The notes under the pieces were generated by a model. It saw only the letters and a list, made by a program, of their open reading frames with translations. It was not told where the DNA came from and searched no databases. Below, piece after piece: positions 39,547-48,634 of a stretch of 64,000 bases of DNA (its first letter is position 1; each line of letters opens with the position of its first letter). The position numbers and the translations under genes are program-made. The stretch covers positions 1,674,001 to 1,738,000 of the forward strand of contig NC_008048.1 of NCBI RefSeq assembly GCF_000013985.1, in the 5' to 3' direction. This DNA comes from Sphingopyxis alaskensis RB2256. Its GTDB lineage: Bacteria > Pseudomonadota > Alphaproteobacteria > Sphingomonadales > Sphingomonadaceae.

Positions 39547-40770
39547 CTAGGCCTTGAGCTTCTCGAACGGCACATCCTTGTCCATCCGCACTTCGCCGGG
39601 CATGGCGAGCACACGTTCGGCGATCTGGTTGCGGAGAACTTCGTCCGCGCCCCCGGCAATACGCATCACCGTCGAATAGATATAATCATACTGGACGTCG
39701 CCGGTGGCGCTATCGCCCGGCTCACCGGCAATTCCGGCGAGGCCGCGCAGTTCAAGCGCCAGCCCGTTGGTCCGCTGGTATCGACTGGCATAGGCCAGCT
39801 TGACCATCCCCGCGAGCGCGCCGGGATTTTCGCCCTTCGACACCATCGTGCGCAGCCTTGCCTGAAAGAAACGCTCCCCCTGTTCTTCCGCCAGCGCTTC
39901 GGCAAGTTGTTGCCGCACCGCGCCATCGTCCAGCATCGTGCCGCCATGGCCGTCCGGCGTTGCCGCCGCATAATCGAGCAGCGTTGCGACCCCGCTGCGA
40001 TGCGCGCCCGATCCCAGCCGTTCGCCCATCAGCACGGTCATGCAACAGGCCCAGCCCTCGCCTTCCGCGCCCAGCCGATTGGCGTCGGGAATGCGAACGT
40101 CGGTCAGGAATGTCTCGTTGAATTCGCTGGCCCCTGAAATCTGGCGGATCGGCCGCGTTTCGATTCCCGGCGTCTTCATATCGACCAGAAAGAATGTCAG
40201 CCCCTTGTGCTTCGGCACACCGGGGTCGGTTCGCACCACCAATATCCCCCAGTCGGTCAGATGCGCCCAACTCGACCAGACCTTCTGGCCGTTGACGATC
40301 CAGTCGCCCGAACCATCGTCGGCACGAACCGCCTTGGTGCGAAGCCCGGCAAGGTCCGATCCCGCCGCGGGTTCGGAGAAAAGCTGACACCAGGTGATCT
40401 CGCCCTTCAGCGTCGGTTCGACGAATCGGGCCTTTTGTTCCTCGGTGCCGTGCCTTGCGATGACCGGCAGCGCCATGCCGGTGCCGATCGAAACAAATGG
40501 TCCCTTGGGCAGGTGATAGCGACCTTCTTCTTCGGCGAAGATCACTGCCTCGATCCCCGAAGCCCCGCGCCCACCAAGCTCCCTGGAAAAGGTCAGGCCC
40601 GACCAGCCACCTTCATATAATTCCCGAATCCACGCCCGTCCGCGCGCCGCTTCTTCGGTGTCCGACATTTTCGCACCGGGCGGGATTTCATGCGCCGGGG
40701 CGTGGGCGGCGAGCCAGGCGCGCGCTTCGGCGCGAAAGGCGGCTTCTTCGGGGCTGTCGTTGAAATCCAT
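39547..40770 (-). CDS. Acyl-CoA dehydrogenase, large subunit-like (407 aa)
   Basis: FAD-dependent alpha,beta-dehydrogenase of acyl-CoA. It has the N-terminal helical domain, the beta domain with WCQLFSEPAAGSDLAGLRTK (FAD/substrate) and KVWSSWAHLTDWGILVVRTD, and a C-terminal helix bundle ending RIAGGADEVLRNQIAERVL. ATG 40770 gives MDFNDSPEEAAFRAEARAWL, the usual N-terminus; the frame is open further upstream. Its partner, a 363-aa dehydrogenase, is just upstream on the same strand. Paired dehydrogenases of about 400 and 360 aa are typical of heteromeric enzymes acting on bulky cyclic or steroid acyl-CoAs; that substrate is inferred. Confidence 0.9.
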   Translation of the reverse strand: MDFNDSPEEAAFRAEARAWLAAHAPAHEIPPGAKMSDTEEAARGRAWIRELYEGGWSGLTFSRELGGRGASGIEAVIFAEEEGRYHLPKGPFVSIGTGMALPVIARHGTEEQKARFVEPTLKGEITWCQLFSEPAAGSDLAGLRTKAVRADDGSGDWIVNGQKVWSSWAHLTDWGILVVRTDPGVPKHKGLTFFLVDMKTPGIETRPIRQISGASEFNETFLTDVRIPDANRLGAEGEGWACCMTVLMGERLGSGAHRSGVATLLDYAAATPDGHGGTMLDDGAVRQQLAEALAEEQGERFFQARLRTMVSKGENPGALAGMVKLAYASRYQRTNGLALELRGLAGIAGEPGDSATGDVQYDYIYSTVMRIAGGADEVLRNQIAERVLAMPGEVRMDKDVPFEKLKA

Positions 40771-40783
40771 TATCCTGCCCTCC

Positions 40784-41875
40784 TCAGGCCGCCTGACCCT
40801 GGCGCCCGGGCTGCGCGGCGAGCAGCCGGTTTGCCCAAAAACCCCGATTGCCGAGATGCACCGCAAGCATCCGTTCGCGGCGGTAATAGAAGTGACAGTT
40901 GGCTTCGAACGTATATCCGATGCCGCCGTGCACCTGAAGATTCTCGCGGGCCGCCATCTCGAAACATTTGATGCCCGAAAGCCGCGCCGCCGCCGCCGCC
41001 GCAGGCAGGTCATCGGGTGAGGATTGAGCCGCCCAGCCACCGAAATAGGCGTTCGACCGTGCAAGCTCGGTCGCCACCGCCACATCGGCCAGCTTGTGTT
41101 TGATCGCCTGGAAACTGGCGAGCGAGCGACCGAAAATCTGGCGCTCCAAGGCATAATCGCGGGCCATGTAGAGACAGGCTTCGGCAGCGCCCGCAGCTTC
41201 AAATGCGGCCTGGACCGCGGCCTGATCGATCAACCGGTCGAGCTTTCCGCGGCCCGGCATCGGATCGGCCATCGCCGCATCGAAGTCGAGGCGATAGTGC
41301 GGGCGGAGCTGGTCGAAGCTGTCGAGCTTAGTCCGCGTCACCCCCGGCTGATCGAGCTCGACGAGCGCGAGATCGCCCCCCGCGACGAGCACCACCGCAA
41401 TATCGGCGATCCCCGCATCGGCGACGGGGAACTTGCTTCCCGACAGCTTGCCGCCTTCGAGTCGCGCACCCGTCGCAAAGACCGGCCCTGGCCCCTCGGC
41501 ATAAGCGAAGGTCGCCACCGCCTCGCCCGACGCGAGCCGTGGCAGCCAGGCCGCTTTCTGCGCATCGCTCCCCGCGAGCCGGATCGCTTCGGCTCCGAGG
41601 ATGATCGAACTCATGAACGGCACCGCGGCATTGGCGGCACCCAGCGCCTCCATGATAACGCCGAGGTCGAGTGCGCCGAGGCCAAGTCCCCCATGCTCTT
41701 CGGGGATCGCCGCCCCCAGGAACCCCATTTCGGCGAGCGCGCGCCACAGGGGCTCGTCCCAATCCGCGCCCGAATCGATCAGCTGGCGCAAGCGATCGAA
41801 GGGCGAGAGGTCGGCAAGCAGCGCGCGGGCTTGCTCGCCGAGCATTTTCTGTTCATCGCTGAGGTCGAAATTCAT
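40784..41875 (-). CDS. Acyl-CoA dehydrogenase, small subunit-like (363 aa)
   Basis: Second member of a dehydrogenase pair. The N-terminus MNFDLSDEQKMLGEQARALL and the loop GAAIPEEHGGLGLGALDLGV are typical; the beta domain is shorter than in its partner, and the C-terminal domain has RQIFGRSLASFQAIKHKLAD and HGGIGYTFEANCHFYYRRER. The Glu in GYTFE could be the catalytic base. It starts the minus-strand operon, 13 bp before the 407-aa partner, and diverges from the crotonase gene across 90 bp that hold AGTTGTATAACT (41915-41926), a possible TetR-type operator. Confidence 0.9.
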   Translation of the reverse strand: MNFDLSDEQKMLGEQARALLADLSPFDRLRQLIDSGADWDEPLWRALAEMGFLGAAIPEEHGGLGLGALDLGVIMEALGAANAAVPFMSSIILGAEAIRLAGSDAQKAAWLPRLASGEAVATFAYAEGPGPVFATGARLEGGKLSGSKFPVADAGIADIAVVLVAGGDLALVELDQPGVTRTKLDSFDQLRPHYRLDFDAAMADPMPGRGKLDRLIDQAAVQAAFEAAGAAEACLYMARDYALERQIFGRSLASFQAIKHKLADVAVATELARSNAYFGGWAAQSSPDDLPAAAAAARLSGIKCFEMAARENLQVHGGIGYTFEANCHFYYRRERMLAVHLGNRGFWANRLLAAQPGRQGQAA

Positions 41876-41965
41876 CGGAAGGCTTGCCCTGTTGTTGCGA
41901 TCCGTGTCATAGCGAGTTGTATAACTAGGTCAACCATGACAAACACCGGGAAGGAGTCGCTGGCT

Positions 41966-42766
41966 ATGCAATATGAAACCATCCTGGTCGACGTCGCCGA
42001 TCATATCGCGACGATCACGCTCAACCGGCCCGAGGCGCTGAACAGCTTCACGCGGCAGATGATGGCCGAATTCGAGCATCTGTGGAAGCGGGTCGCGCGT
42101 GACGACAGCATCCATTGCTGCGTGCTGCGCGCTGCCCCCGGAAAGGCATGGTGCACCGGCGTCGACGTCAAGGAATCGCAGAAGCCGGGACAGGCGGTCG
42201 TCGATCTCGATAACATCTGGCATTGCGAAGATCCCGGCATCTATCTCGGCCCCAAGTCGATGAACTGCTGGAAGCCGGTGGTCGCGGCGGTCCACGGCAT
42301 GGCGGCTGGCGGCGCCTTTTATTGGCTCAACGAGAGCGACATCATCATCTGCTCCGAAGACGCGACTTTCTTCGATCCGCACGTCACCTATGGCATGACG
42401 AGCGCACTCGAACCGATCGGCATGACCTATCACATGCCGCTCCATGACGTGCTACGCATGGTGCTGCTCGGCAACGACGAGCGGATCGGCGCGGGGACCG
42501 CGCTGCGCATCGGGCTGGTCAGCGAGATCGTGCCGCTGGGCGAGTTGTGGCCGCGCGCACACGAACTCGCCGCCGCCATCGCCGCGAAGCCCCCGGCAGC
42601 GACGGCGGGGTCACTCAAGGCGATCTGGCAATCGCTCGACCTTCCCCGCTCGGTCGCGCTGCAGCAGGCGCTCAAATATTGCCAGATCGGCAATCCGGCG
42701 GGCGTACCGCAGGTCGACCGCGCCGCCCTGATGGCCGACAAGGCCAAGAAGTTCACCATTCGCTGA
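41966..42766 (+). CDS. Crotonase-family enzyme (enoyl-CoA hydratase/isomerase-like)
   Basis: A 266-aa crotonase. Oxyanion-hole segments are present (APGKAWCTGVDVKES and AAVHGMAAGGAFYWLNESDI). Where classic enoyl-CoA hydratases have the catalytic Glu in a PE-like motif, this protein has FFDPHVTYGMTSALEP, with His in its place, so it may be an isomerase, hydrolase or retro-aldolase instead. ATG 41966 has AAGGAG 9 nt upstream; ATG 41936 is an alternative. It heads a plus-strand operon with two dehydrogenases, a thiolase and an NPD-type enzyme. Confidence 0.88.
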   Translation: MQYETILVDVADHIATITLNRPEALNSFTRQMMAEFEHLWKRVARDDSIHCCVLRAAPGKAWCTGVDVKESQKPGQAVVDLDNIWHCEDPGIYLGPKSMNCWKPVVAAVHGMAAGGAFYWLNESDIIICSEDATFFDPHVTYGMTSALEPIGMTYHMPLHDVLRMVLLGNDERIGAGTALRIGLVSEIVPLGELWPRAHELAAAIAAKPPAATAGSLKAIWQSLDLPRSVALQQALKYCQIGNPAGVPQVDRAALMADKAKKFTIR

Positions 42767-42791
42767 CGCGATCGGAAGGGAGCGCCGGCCG

Positions 42792-43880
42792 ATGTCGATA
42801 CTCTATGACGAGGGACAGATTGCGATCGCCGCCGAGTCGCGCCGCATATTGGAGGCGCGGGTCAGCACCGAAGCGCTGTTGCCGCTGCTCGAGGTGCAGG
42901 ACCGGATCCACGATCCCTTCTGGGATCTCGCGCGCGAGCAGGGCTGGACCGGCGTCGCGCTGCCGGAACGCTATGGCGGGCTCGGGCTTGGCTTGATCGA
43001 GCTCGGCCTCGTGGCCCTGCAGGCGGGGCGCAGCCTCTCCGGCGCGCCCTTCCTCACCGCAAGCTACGGCGCCGCCCGCGCGCTTCTCGACCATGGCAGC
43101 GACGCGCTCAAGAACGAGTGGCTGCCGCAGCTCGCGTCGGGCGCAGCAATCGGCGCGGTGGCCTTTGCCGAAGGGCAGGAGGTGATCGGACGGGGCGTTG
43201 CCTTCGATCACGGCAGTCTGTCGGGCGGGAAATCGGCGGTCGCCGGCGGAACGCGCGCCGATGTCGCCATCGTGACCGCGAGCGATGGCGGCGAGACGAT
43301 ACTCGCACTCGCCCCGATCACGGGCAGCCGCCGCGATGCCGTGGAGAGCTTCGACAACAGCCGCTGCTATGCCGATATCGGCTTTTCGGCGACGCCGGCT
43401 GTCGAACTCGCGCGCGGCGCTGAGGCCGAACGGGCAGCGCTGCACATTCTGGCGACGCAATCGGTCGTCACTGCGCACGAACAGGCCGGCGGCGCCGAGC
43501 GCCTGCTCGAGATCGGACGCGATTATGCGCTGACCCGCCGCGCGTTCGGGCAGCCCATCGGCGGCTTCCAGTCGGTCAAGCACCGGCTCGCCGAAATGTA
43601 CGCGCAGGTCGAGCTGGCACGCGCCGGCGCCGCTCATGCCGCGTCGCGCGAAGGCGAAGCCGATTTCATCATCGCCGCTGCGGCGGCGCGGATTCAGGCG
43701 ACCGAAGCCTATGACAGCGCCGCGCGCGACTGCATCCAGATCCACGGCGGCATCGGCGTCACCTGGGAAGCGGGGCTTCACCTTCACATGCGCCGCGCGC
43801 GCAGCCTCGCGATCGAGCAGGGCAATCTTTTCTTCTGGGAGGATGTGCTCGTCGATCGCCTGAGGGAGCAAAGACGATGA
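42792..43880 (+). CDS. Acyl-CoA dehydrogenase, small subunit-like (362 aa)
   Basis: Small member of the second dehydrogenase pair. It has MSILYDEGQIAIAAESRRIL, the loop GVALPERYGGLGLGLIELGL, and a C-terminal domain with RRAFGQPIGGFQSVKHRLAE and IHGGIGVTWEAGLHLHMRRA. The Glu in GVTWE is the candidate catalytic base. It starts 25 bp after the crotonase gene and overlaps the 401-aa partner by 4 bp (ATGA), implying a tight complex. Its counterpart at 40784-41875 is similar in size and layout, so the pairs are mirror images around the divergent promoter. Confidence 0.9.
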   Translation: MSILYDEGQIAIAAESRRILEARVSTEALLPLLEVQDRIHDPFWDLAREQGWTGVALPERYGGLGLGLIELGLVALQAGRSLSGAPFLTASYGAARALLDHGSDALKNEWLPQLASGAAIGAVAFAEGQEVIGRGVAFDHGSLSGGKSAVAGGTRADVAIVTASDGGETILALAPITGSRRDAVESFDNSRCYADIGFSATPAVELARGAEAERAALHILATQSVVTAHEQAGGAERLLEIGRDYALTRRAFGQPIGGFQSVKHRLAEMYAQVELARAGAAHAASREGEADFIIAAAAARIQATEAYDSAARDCIQIHGGIGVTWEAGLHLHMRRARSLAIEQGNLFFWEDVLVDRLREQRR

Positions 43881-45082
43881 CCGACATCGAAGCCTATCGG
43901 CGCAAGGCGCGCAGCTGGCTCGAGTCCGTGGCGCCGCGCTATGGACGGGCGGCGCGCGCGGGGTTGAGCGAAGAAGAGGATCTGGCGCTCGGGCGGGCTT
44001 ATCTCAGGGAACGCCATGCGGCGGGCTATGCCGGGATCAACTGGCCGACTGAGTATGGCGGTCAGGGACTCGGCCATATCGAAAAGGTCGCCTTCGACAC
44101 CGAAGAGATGCCGTTCGGCATGCCGACCGCCTATTTCAGCATCTCGCTCGGCATGCCGGTCCCCGTCCTCATGCGCTTTTGCGAAGACAGGCAATGGGTG
44201 CGCGAGCGCGTGCTCAAGGCGCTCACCGGCGAGGAAATCTGGTGCCAGCTTTTTTCGGAACCGGCGGCGGGGTCGGACCTCGCCGGGCTGCGCACGCGGG
44301 CCGAGCCTGACGGCAACGGCTGGAAGATCAACGGGCAGAAGGTCTGGACGAGCTGGGCGCAATATAGTGACTATGGCGTCATCGTCGTGCGCACCGACCC
44401 GACGGTGCCCAAGCACAAGGGGCTCACATACTTCTGGGTCGATATGAAGGCGCCGGGCGTCACCGTGCGCCCGATCAAGCTCGCGGGCGGCGACAGCCAT
44501 GTCAACGAGGTGTTCTTCGACGATGTGAAGGTCGGCGACGATCATCGCATGTCGCCGGTCGGCGGCGGCTTTGCGGTCGCGATGGCGACGCTGATGATCG
44601 AACGCTATGTCGCGACCGACAGCGCGGGCTTCGGTCCGCACCTCGACCTGTTCGTCGATCTGGCGAAAGAGATGAAGCTGAACGGCCGCCCCGCGATCGA
44701 GGACGGCCGCATCCGCCAGCAGATCGCGCGCAACTATGCGATGCGGAGCGCGCTCGATGCCATCACCACCCGCGCGATGCGGATGATGCAGGCGGGCATG
44801 GAACCCGGCCCCGAAGGCTCGCTCAACAAGCTCGTGTCGGTGCGTTCGCGCCAGAAGCTGTCCGAACTCGCGCTCGACCTGCAGGGCACTGCGGGTCTCG
44901 CCTTCGATGCGCACGCCCCGGTCAAGCAGGACTGGGGCGTGAGCTGGATCAACGCGCCGACGGGTCGCATCGCGGGCGGCGCCGACGAAATGCTGCTCAA
45001 CACGATTGCCGAAAAGATCCTCGGACTTCCGCAGGATTACCGCCCCGACAAGGGCGTCCCGTTCAACCAGATTCCCGCCTGA
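43877..45082 (+). CDS. Acyl-CoA dehydrogenase, large subunit-like (401 aa)
   Basis: Large member of the second pair. It contains AGINWPTEYGGQGLGHIEKV, WCQLFSEPAAGSDLAGLRTR and KVWTSWAQYSDYGVIVVRTD in the beta domain and a C-terminal GRIAGGADEMLLNTIAEKIL. The strong resemblance to the 407-aa gene at 39547-40770 (identical WCQLFSEPAAGSDLAGLRT) shows the two pairs descend from one duplicated pair. It overlaps the small subunit gene and is 18 bp before the thiolase. Confidence 0.9.
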   Translation: MTDIEAYRRKARSWLESVAPRYGRAARAGLSEEEDLALGRAYLRERHAAGYAGINWPTEYGGQGLGHIEKVAFDTEEMPFGMPTAYFSISLGMPVPVLMRFCEDRQWVRERVLKALTGEEIWCQLFSEPAAGSDLAGLRTRAEPDGNGWKINGQKVWTSWAQYSDYGVIVVRTDPTVPKHKGLTYFWVDMKAPGVTVRPIKLAGGDSHVNEVFFDDVKVGDDHRMSPVGGGFAVAMATLMIERYVATDSAGFGPHLDLFVDLAKEMKLNGRPAIEDGRIRQQIARNYAMRSALDAITTRAMRMMQAGMEPGPEGSLNKLVSVRSRQKLSELALDLQGTAGLAFDAHAPVKQDWGVSWINAPTGRIAGGADEMLLNTIAEKILGLPQDYRPDKGVPFNQIPA

Positions 45083-45100
45083 TCACAAGGATATCAGACC

Positions 45101-46351
45101 ATGGCCGAAGCCTATATCATCGACGCCGTCCGCACCCCGCGCGGGATCGGCAAGCCCGGCAAGGGCGCGCTGTCGCATCTCCACCCGCAACATCTCGCCG
45201 CAACGGTGCTGAAGGCGATCAGGGATCGCAATAATCTCGACACCAGGACCGTCGACGACATCATCTGGTCGACCTCGACCCAGCGCGGCAAACAGGGCGG
45301 CGACCTCGGCCGCATGGCAGCGCTGTCGGCGGGTTATGACATCAAGGCATCGGGAACGACGCTCGACCGCTTCTGCGGCGGCGGCATCACCTCGGTCAAT
45401 CTCGCCGCGGCGACGGTGATGAGCGGCATGGAGGATTGCGTCGTCGCGGGCGGCACCGAGATGATGAGCTACACCGCCCAGCTCGCGGCCGAAGAAGCGA
45501 ATGCCGGGATCAAACCGCTCGGCATGGGTGCGGGCCACGCGGCGCTCGACGAGCTTCACCCGCAGTCGCATCAGGGCGTGTGCGGCGACGCCATCGCCGC
45601 AATCGAGGGAATCGACCGTGCCGCCGTCGATGCGCTCGCGCTCGTCAGCCAGCGGCGCGCCGACCGTGCGATCAAGGAGGGTCGCTTCGCCAAATCGCTG
45701 GTGCCCGTGCTCAACCCCGACGGCAGCATCGCACTCGACCATGAGGAGTTTCCGCGCCCCGAAACCACCGCCGAAGGTCTCGCCGCGCTCAAGCCGAGCT
45801 TCGACGCGATCGCCGATTTCGACTTGGGCGGCGGCGTGACCTTCCGAAAGCAGATTCAGCGGCGCTATCCGGGGCTGGAGTTTCGCGGCGTCCACCATGC
45901 CGGAAACTCGTCGGGGGTCGTCGACGGCGCTGCGGCGCTGCTCGTCACCTCGAAGGCCTATGCCGACAAACACGGCCTGAAACCCCGCGCGCGCATCGTC
46001 GCCTACGCCAATATCGGCGACGATCCGACCTTGATGCTCAACGCCCCGGTCCCCGCGGCGAAGAAGGTGCTCGATAAGGCGGGGCTCACCAGGGACGACA
46101 TCGACGTCTGGGAAATCAACGAGGCTTTCGCCGTCGTTGCGGAGAAGTTCATCCGCGACCTCGACCTGCCCCGCGACAAGGTCAACATCAACGGCGGCGC
46201 GATGGCGCTCGGCCACCCGATCGGCGCCACCGGATCGATCCTGATCGGCACCGCGCTCGACGAGCTGGAACGCTCGGGCGGTCGTTACGGCCTCGTCACC
46301 ATGTGCGCCGCAGGCGGCATGGCGCCAGCGATCATCATCGAGCGGATCTGA
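45101..46351 (+). CDS. Thiolase (acetyl-CoA acyltransferase)
   Basis: A 416-aa thiolase for the last step of a beta-oxidation-like pathway, releasing acetyl- or propionyl-CoA. The nucleophilic Cys92 is in DRFCGGGITSVN, the His in INGGAMALGHPIGATG and the second Cys in TMCAAGGMAP. WEINEAFAVV is also present. It lies in the same operon as the dehydrogenase pair. Chain-length preference is not readable from sequence. Confidence 0.93.
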   Translation: MAEAYIIDAVRTPRGIGKPGKGALSHLHPQHLAATVLKAIRDRNNLDTRTVDDIIWSTSTQRGKQGGDLGRMAALSAGYDIKASGTTLDRFCGGGITSVNLAAATVMSGMEDCVVAGGTEMMSYTAQLAAEEANAGIKPLGMGAGHAALDELHPQSHQGVCGDAIAAIEGIDRAAVDALALVSQRRADRAIKEGRFAKSLVPVLNPDGSIALDHEEFPRPETTAEGLAALKPSFDAIADFDLGGGVTFRKQIQRRYPGLEFRGVHHAGNSSGVVDGAAALLVTSKAYADKHGLKPRARIVAYANIGDDPTLMLNAPVPAAKKVLDKAGLTRDDIDVWEINEAFAVVAEKFIRDLDLPRDKVNINGGAMALGHPIGATGSILIGTALDELERSGGRYGLVTMCAAGGMAPAIIIERI

Positions 46352-46377
46352 CCGGCTTTCCTGCGGGAGAATAGGAA

Positions 46378-47358
46378 ATGGCTTTCAAGACGCGGATTAC
46401 GGAGATGCTGGGGATTGCGCATCCGATCGTCCAGGGGGGGATGCAGAGCGTGGGCTATGCCGAACTGGCGAGTGCGGTGTCGAACGCGGGCGGGCTTGGC
46501 ATATTGACCGCGCTGACGCAGCCGGACCCTGGGGCATTGCGCGCCGAGATCGAGCGCTGCCGCGCGATGACCGACAAGCCGTTCGGCGTGAACCTGACTG
46601 TATTTCCGACGATCAACGCCCCCGACTACAAGGCCTATGCGCAGGCGATCATCGACGGCGGGGTCAAGATCGTCGAGACCGCGGGCACGCAGGCGGTGCG
46701 CGAGATATGGGAGATGCTGAAGCCGCACGGGGTCACCATCCTCCACAAATGCACCGCGGTGCGCCACGCGCTGTCGGCCGAGCGCGCGGGCTGCGACATC
46801 ATTTCGATCGACGGCTTCGAATGCGCGGGCCACCCCGGCGAGGACGATGTTCCCGGCCTGATCCTGATCCCGGCCGCCGCCGACAAGGTGAAGATCCCGA
46901 TGCTCGCCTCGGGCGGCTTCGGCGACGGGCGGGGGCTCGTCGCGGCGCTGTCGCTCGGCGCCGAAGGCATCAACATGGGCACACGCTTCTGCGCGACGGT
47001 CGAGGCGCCGATCCACGACAATGTCAAACAGGCCTATATCGACAATGACGAGCGCGGCAGCTTCCTGATCTTCCGCAGCCTGAAAAACACCGCGCGGGTC
47101 GGCAAAAACGCGGTCAGCGAGGAGGTCGTGCGCCGCCTTTCGGTTCCCGGCGCCACCTTCGCCGACGTGGCCGAACTGGTCAACGGCAAGGCAGGTCGCG
47201 AACTGCTCGAAACCGGCGACCTTTCCAGGGGCGTGTTCTGGGCCGGAATGGTCCAGGGGCTCATCCACGACATCCCAACATGCCAGCAACTCGTCGAACG
47301 CATCATCAAGGAAGCACAAGATATCCTCGACCAAAGACTCGCCGGGTTCAGAAGGTAG
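46378..47358 (+). CDS. NPD-type flavoenzyme (nitronate monooxygenase / enoyl-CoA reductase family)
   Basis: A 326-aa TIM-barrel FMN enzyme of the 2-nitropropane dioxygenase superfamily. It begins with GIAHPIVQGGMQSVGYAELA and has the FMN-binding ASGGFGDGRGLVAALSLGAE. Usually annotated as nitronate monooxygenase, but members located in CoA-ester operons can be reductases of cyclic enoyl-CoAs (IpdC in steroid degradation is the known case). Its place at the end of the dehydrogenase-thiolase operon favours a catabolic role on a CoA intermediate; this is inferred. Confidence 0.85.
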   Translation: MAFKTRITEMLGIAHPIVQGGMQSVGYAELASAVSNAGGLGILTALTQPDPGALRAEIERCRAMTDKPFGVNLTVFPTINAPDYKAYAQAIIDGGVKIVETAGTQAVREIWEMLKPHGVTILHKCTAVRHALSAERAGCDIISIDGFECAGHPGEDDVPGLILIPAAADKVKIPMLASGGFGDGRGLVAALSLGAEGINMGTRFCATVEAPIHDNVKQAYIDNDERGSFLIFRSLKNTARVGKNAVSEEVVRRLSVPGATFADVAELVNGKAGRELLETGDLSRGVFWAGMVQGLIHDIPTCQQLVERIIKEAQDILDQRLAGFRR

Positions 47359-47750
47359 AGGCGGGAGCCGGGAGGAGCAGGCGCCGGGACGCGGAAGACG
47401 TGAACCAGTCCTCCGCAGCCTTTCCCTGGAAAATCGGCACGAACTCCAGCCTGCTTGAAAGAACTCAAAGCCTGATCCGAAACGGTCAGGAACAGTTTCA
47501 TGATTTTGCGATCGATCCCTTCTGACGCCGCATCGCAAGGGCATGAAGTCGCGTGAGATAGTCATGAATCAGACGCCAACCGCGAACCCGTCAGCGGCGC
47601 GATTACCGCCAAGCCTGCGTCATATGCCTGCTGGAGATCATCGGCGTCGTCCGACGATAGGGAGATAGAGCGGCGCCTCATCGCGCCCTGCCATGCCGGA
47701 GCCATGGCGCCTGTTTGCTTGCACCCTCCCCCTCCCCCCGCTATGCCTGC
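47359..47750. other. Gene-free region before the MoxR gene
   Basis: About 390 bp without a supported gene. Minus-strand readings enter from the antisense of the preceding gene and show no known motif. There is no strong hairpin directly after the operon's stop codon. Confidence 0.5.
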
Positions 47751-47767
47751 TTGACGTTCACGTTAAG
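47751..47767 (+). promoter_or_regulatory. Palindromic motif before the MoxR gene
   Basis: TTGACGTTCACGTTAAG, together with the preceding C, is an imperfect palindrome that matches the motif at 50685-50702 (reverse strand) in 14 of 18 positions. It overlaps the ribosome-binding region of the MoxR gene, as expected for a repressor site. It resembles operators of LiuR-type MerR regulators of acyl-CoA catabolism; that link is a memory-based guess. Confidence 0.4.
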
Positions 47768-47784
47768 GGAAAGGCTCTCCGTCC

Positions 47785-48630
47785 ATGCGTTTCGAAGGAA
47801 CCAGCGCCTATATCGCCACCGACGACCTCAAGGTCGCGGTCAACGCCGCGACGCTGCTCCGCCGCCCCCTTCTCGTGAAGGGCGAACCGGGCACGGGCAA
47901 GACCGTGCTCGCCGAGGAGATCGCGAAAGCATTCGACGCGCCGCTGATCACCTGGAACATCAAATCGACGACCAAGGCGCAGCAAGGGCTTTACGAATAT
48001 GATGCGGTGGCGCGCCTGCGCGACGGGCAACTTGGCGAAGAGCGCGTCCACGACATCCGCAATTACATCAAGCGCGGAAAATTGTGGGAAGCCTTCACCT
48101 CGCCCAAGCTCCCCGTTCTGCTGATCGACGAGATCGACAAGGCCGACATCGAGTTTCCGAACGATCTGCTCCAGGAGCTCGATCGCATGGCCTTTCATGT
48201 CTATGAGACCGACGAGACGATCACCGCCCAAGAGCGCCCGATCGTCGTCATCACCTCGAACAATGAAAAGGAGCTGCCCGACGCCTTCCTGCGCCGCTGC
48301 TTCTTCCACTATATCAAATTCCCCGACCGCGACACGATGGCGGAAATCGTCGAGGTCCACTTCCCCGGCATCCAGAAGACGCTGGTGAGCCGCGCGATGG
48401 ACATTTTCTACGACGTTCGCGAGGTGCCGGGGCTCAAGAAAAAGCCGTCGACGAGCGAACTGATCGACTGGCTCAAGCTGCTGCTCGCCGAGGATATGCC
48501 GCTCGAAGTGCTGCAGAACCGCGATGTCGGCAAGGCGATCCCGCCCTTGCACGGCGCCCTCCTCAAGAATGAGCAGGATGTGATGCTATTCGAAAAGCTC
48601 GCCTTCATGGCGCGGCGCCAGGGGGGCTGA
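47785..48630 (+). CDS. MoxR-family AAA ATPase
   Basis: A 281-aa single AAA module of the MoxR class, chaperone-like ATPases that act with a VWA-domain partner. Walker A is VKGEPGTGKTVLAEEIAKAF, Walker B LLIDEIDKADIEFPNDLLQE, sensor 1 VVITSNNEKELPDAFLRRCF. The matching VWA protein is encoded at 50741-51919; the pair is usually adjacent, but here an NTF2-like gene and a reverse-strand chemoreceptor gene stand between. Upstream it has a palindrome shared with the VWA gene. Substrates of this pair are not known; related pairs insert metal cofactors. Confidence 0.92.
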   Translation: MRFEGTSAYIATDDLKVAVNAATLLRRPLLVKGEPGTGKTVLAEEIAKAFDAPLITWNIKSTTKAQQGLYEYDAVARLRDGQLGEERVHDIRNYIKRGKLWEAFTSPKLPVLLIDEIDKADIEFPNDLLQELDRMAFHVYETDETITAQERPIVVITSNNEKELPDAFLRRCFFHYIKFPDRDTMAEIVEVHFPGIQKTLVSRAMDIFYDVREVPGLKKKPSTSELIDWLKLLLAEDMPLEVLQNRDVGKAIPPLHGALLKNEQDVMLFEKLAFMARRQGG

Positions 48631-48634
48631 GCGC

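Noticed and set aside
47034..47501. 155-codon minus-strand frame over the end of the NPD gene
   Set aside because: Two thirds antisense to a clear gene; no motif in the remainder.
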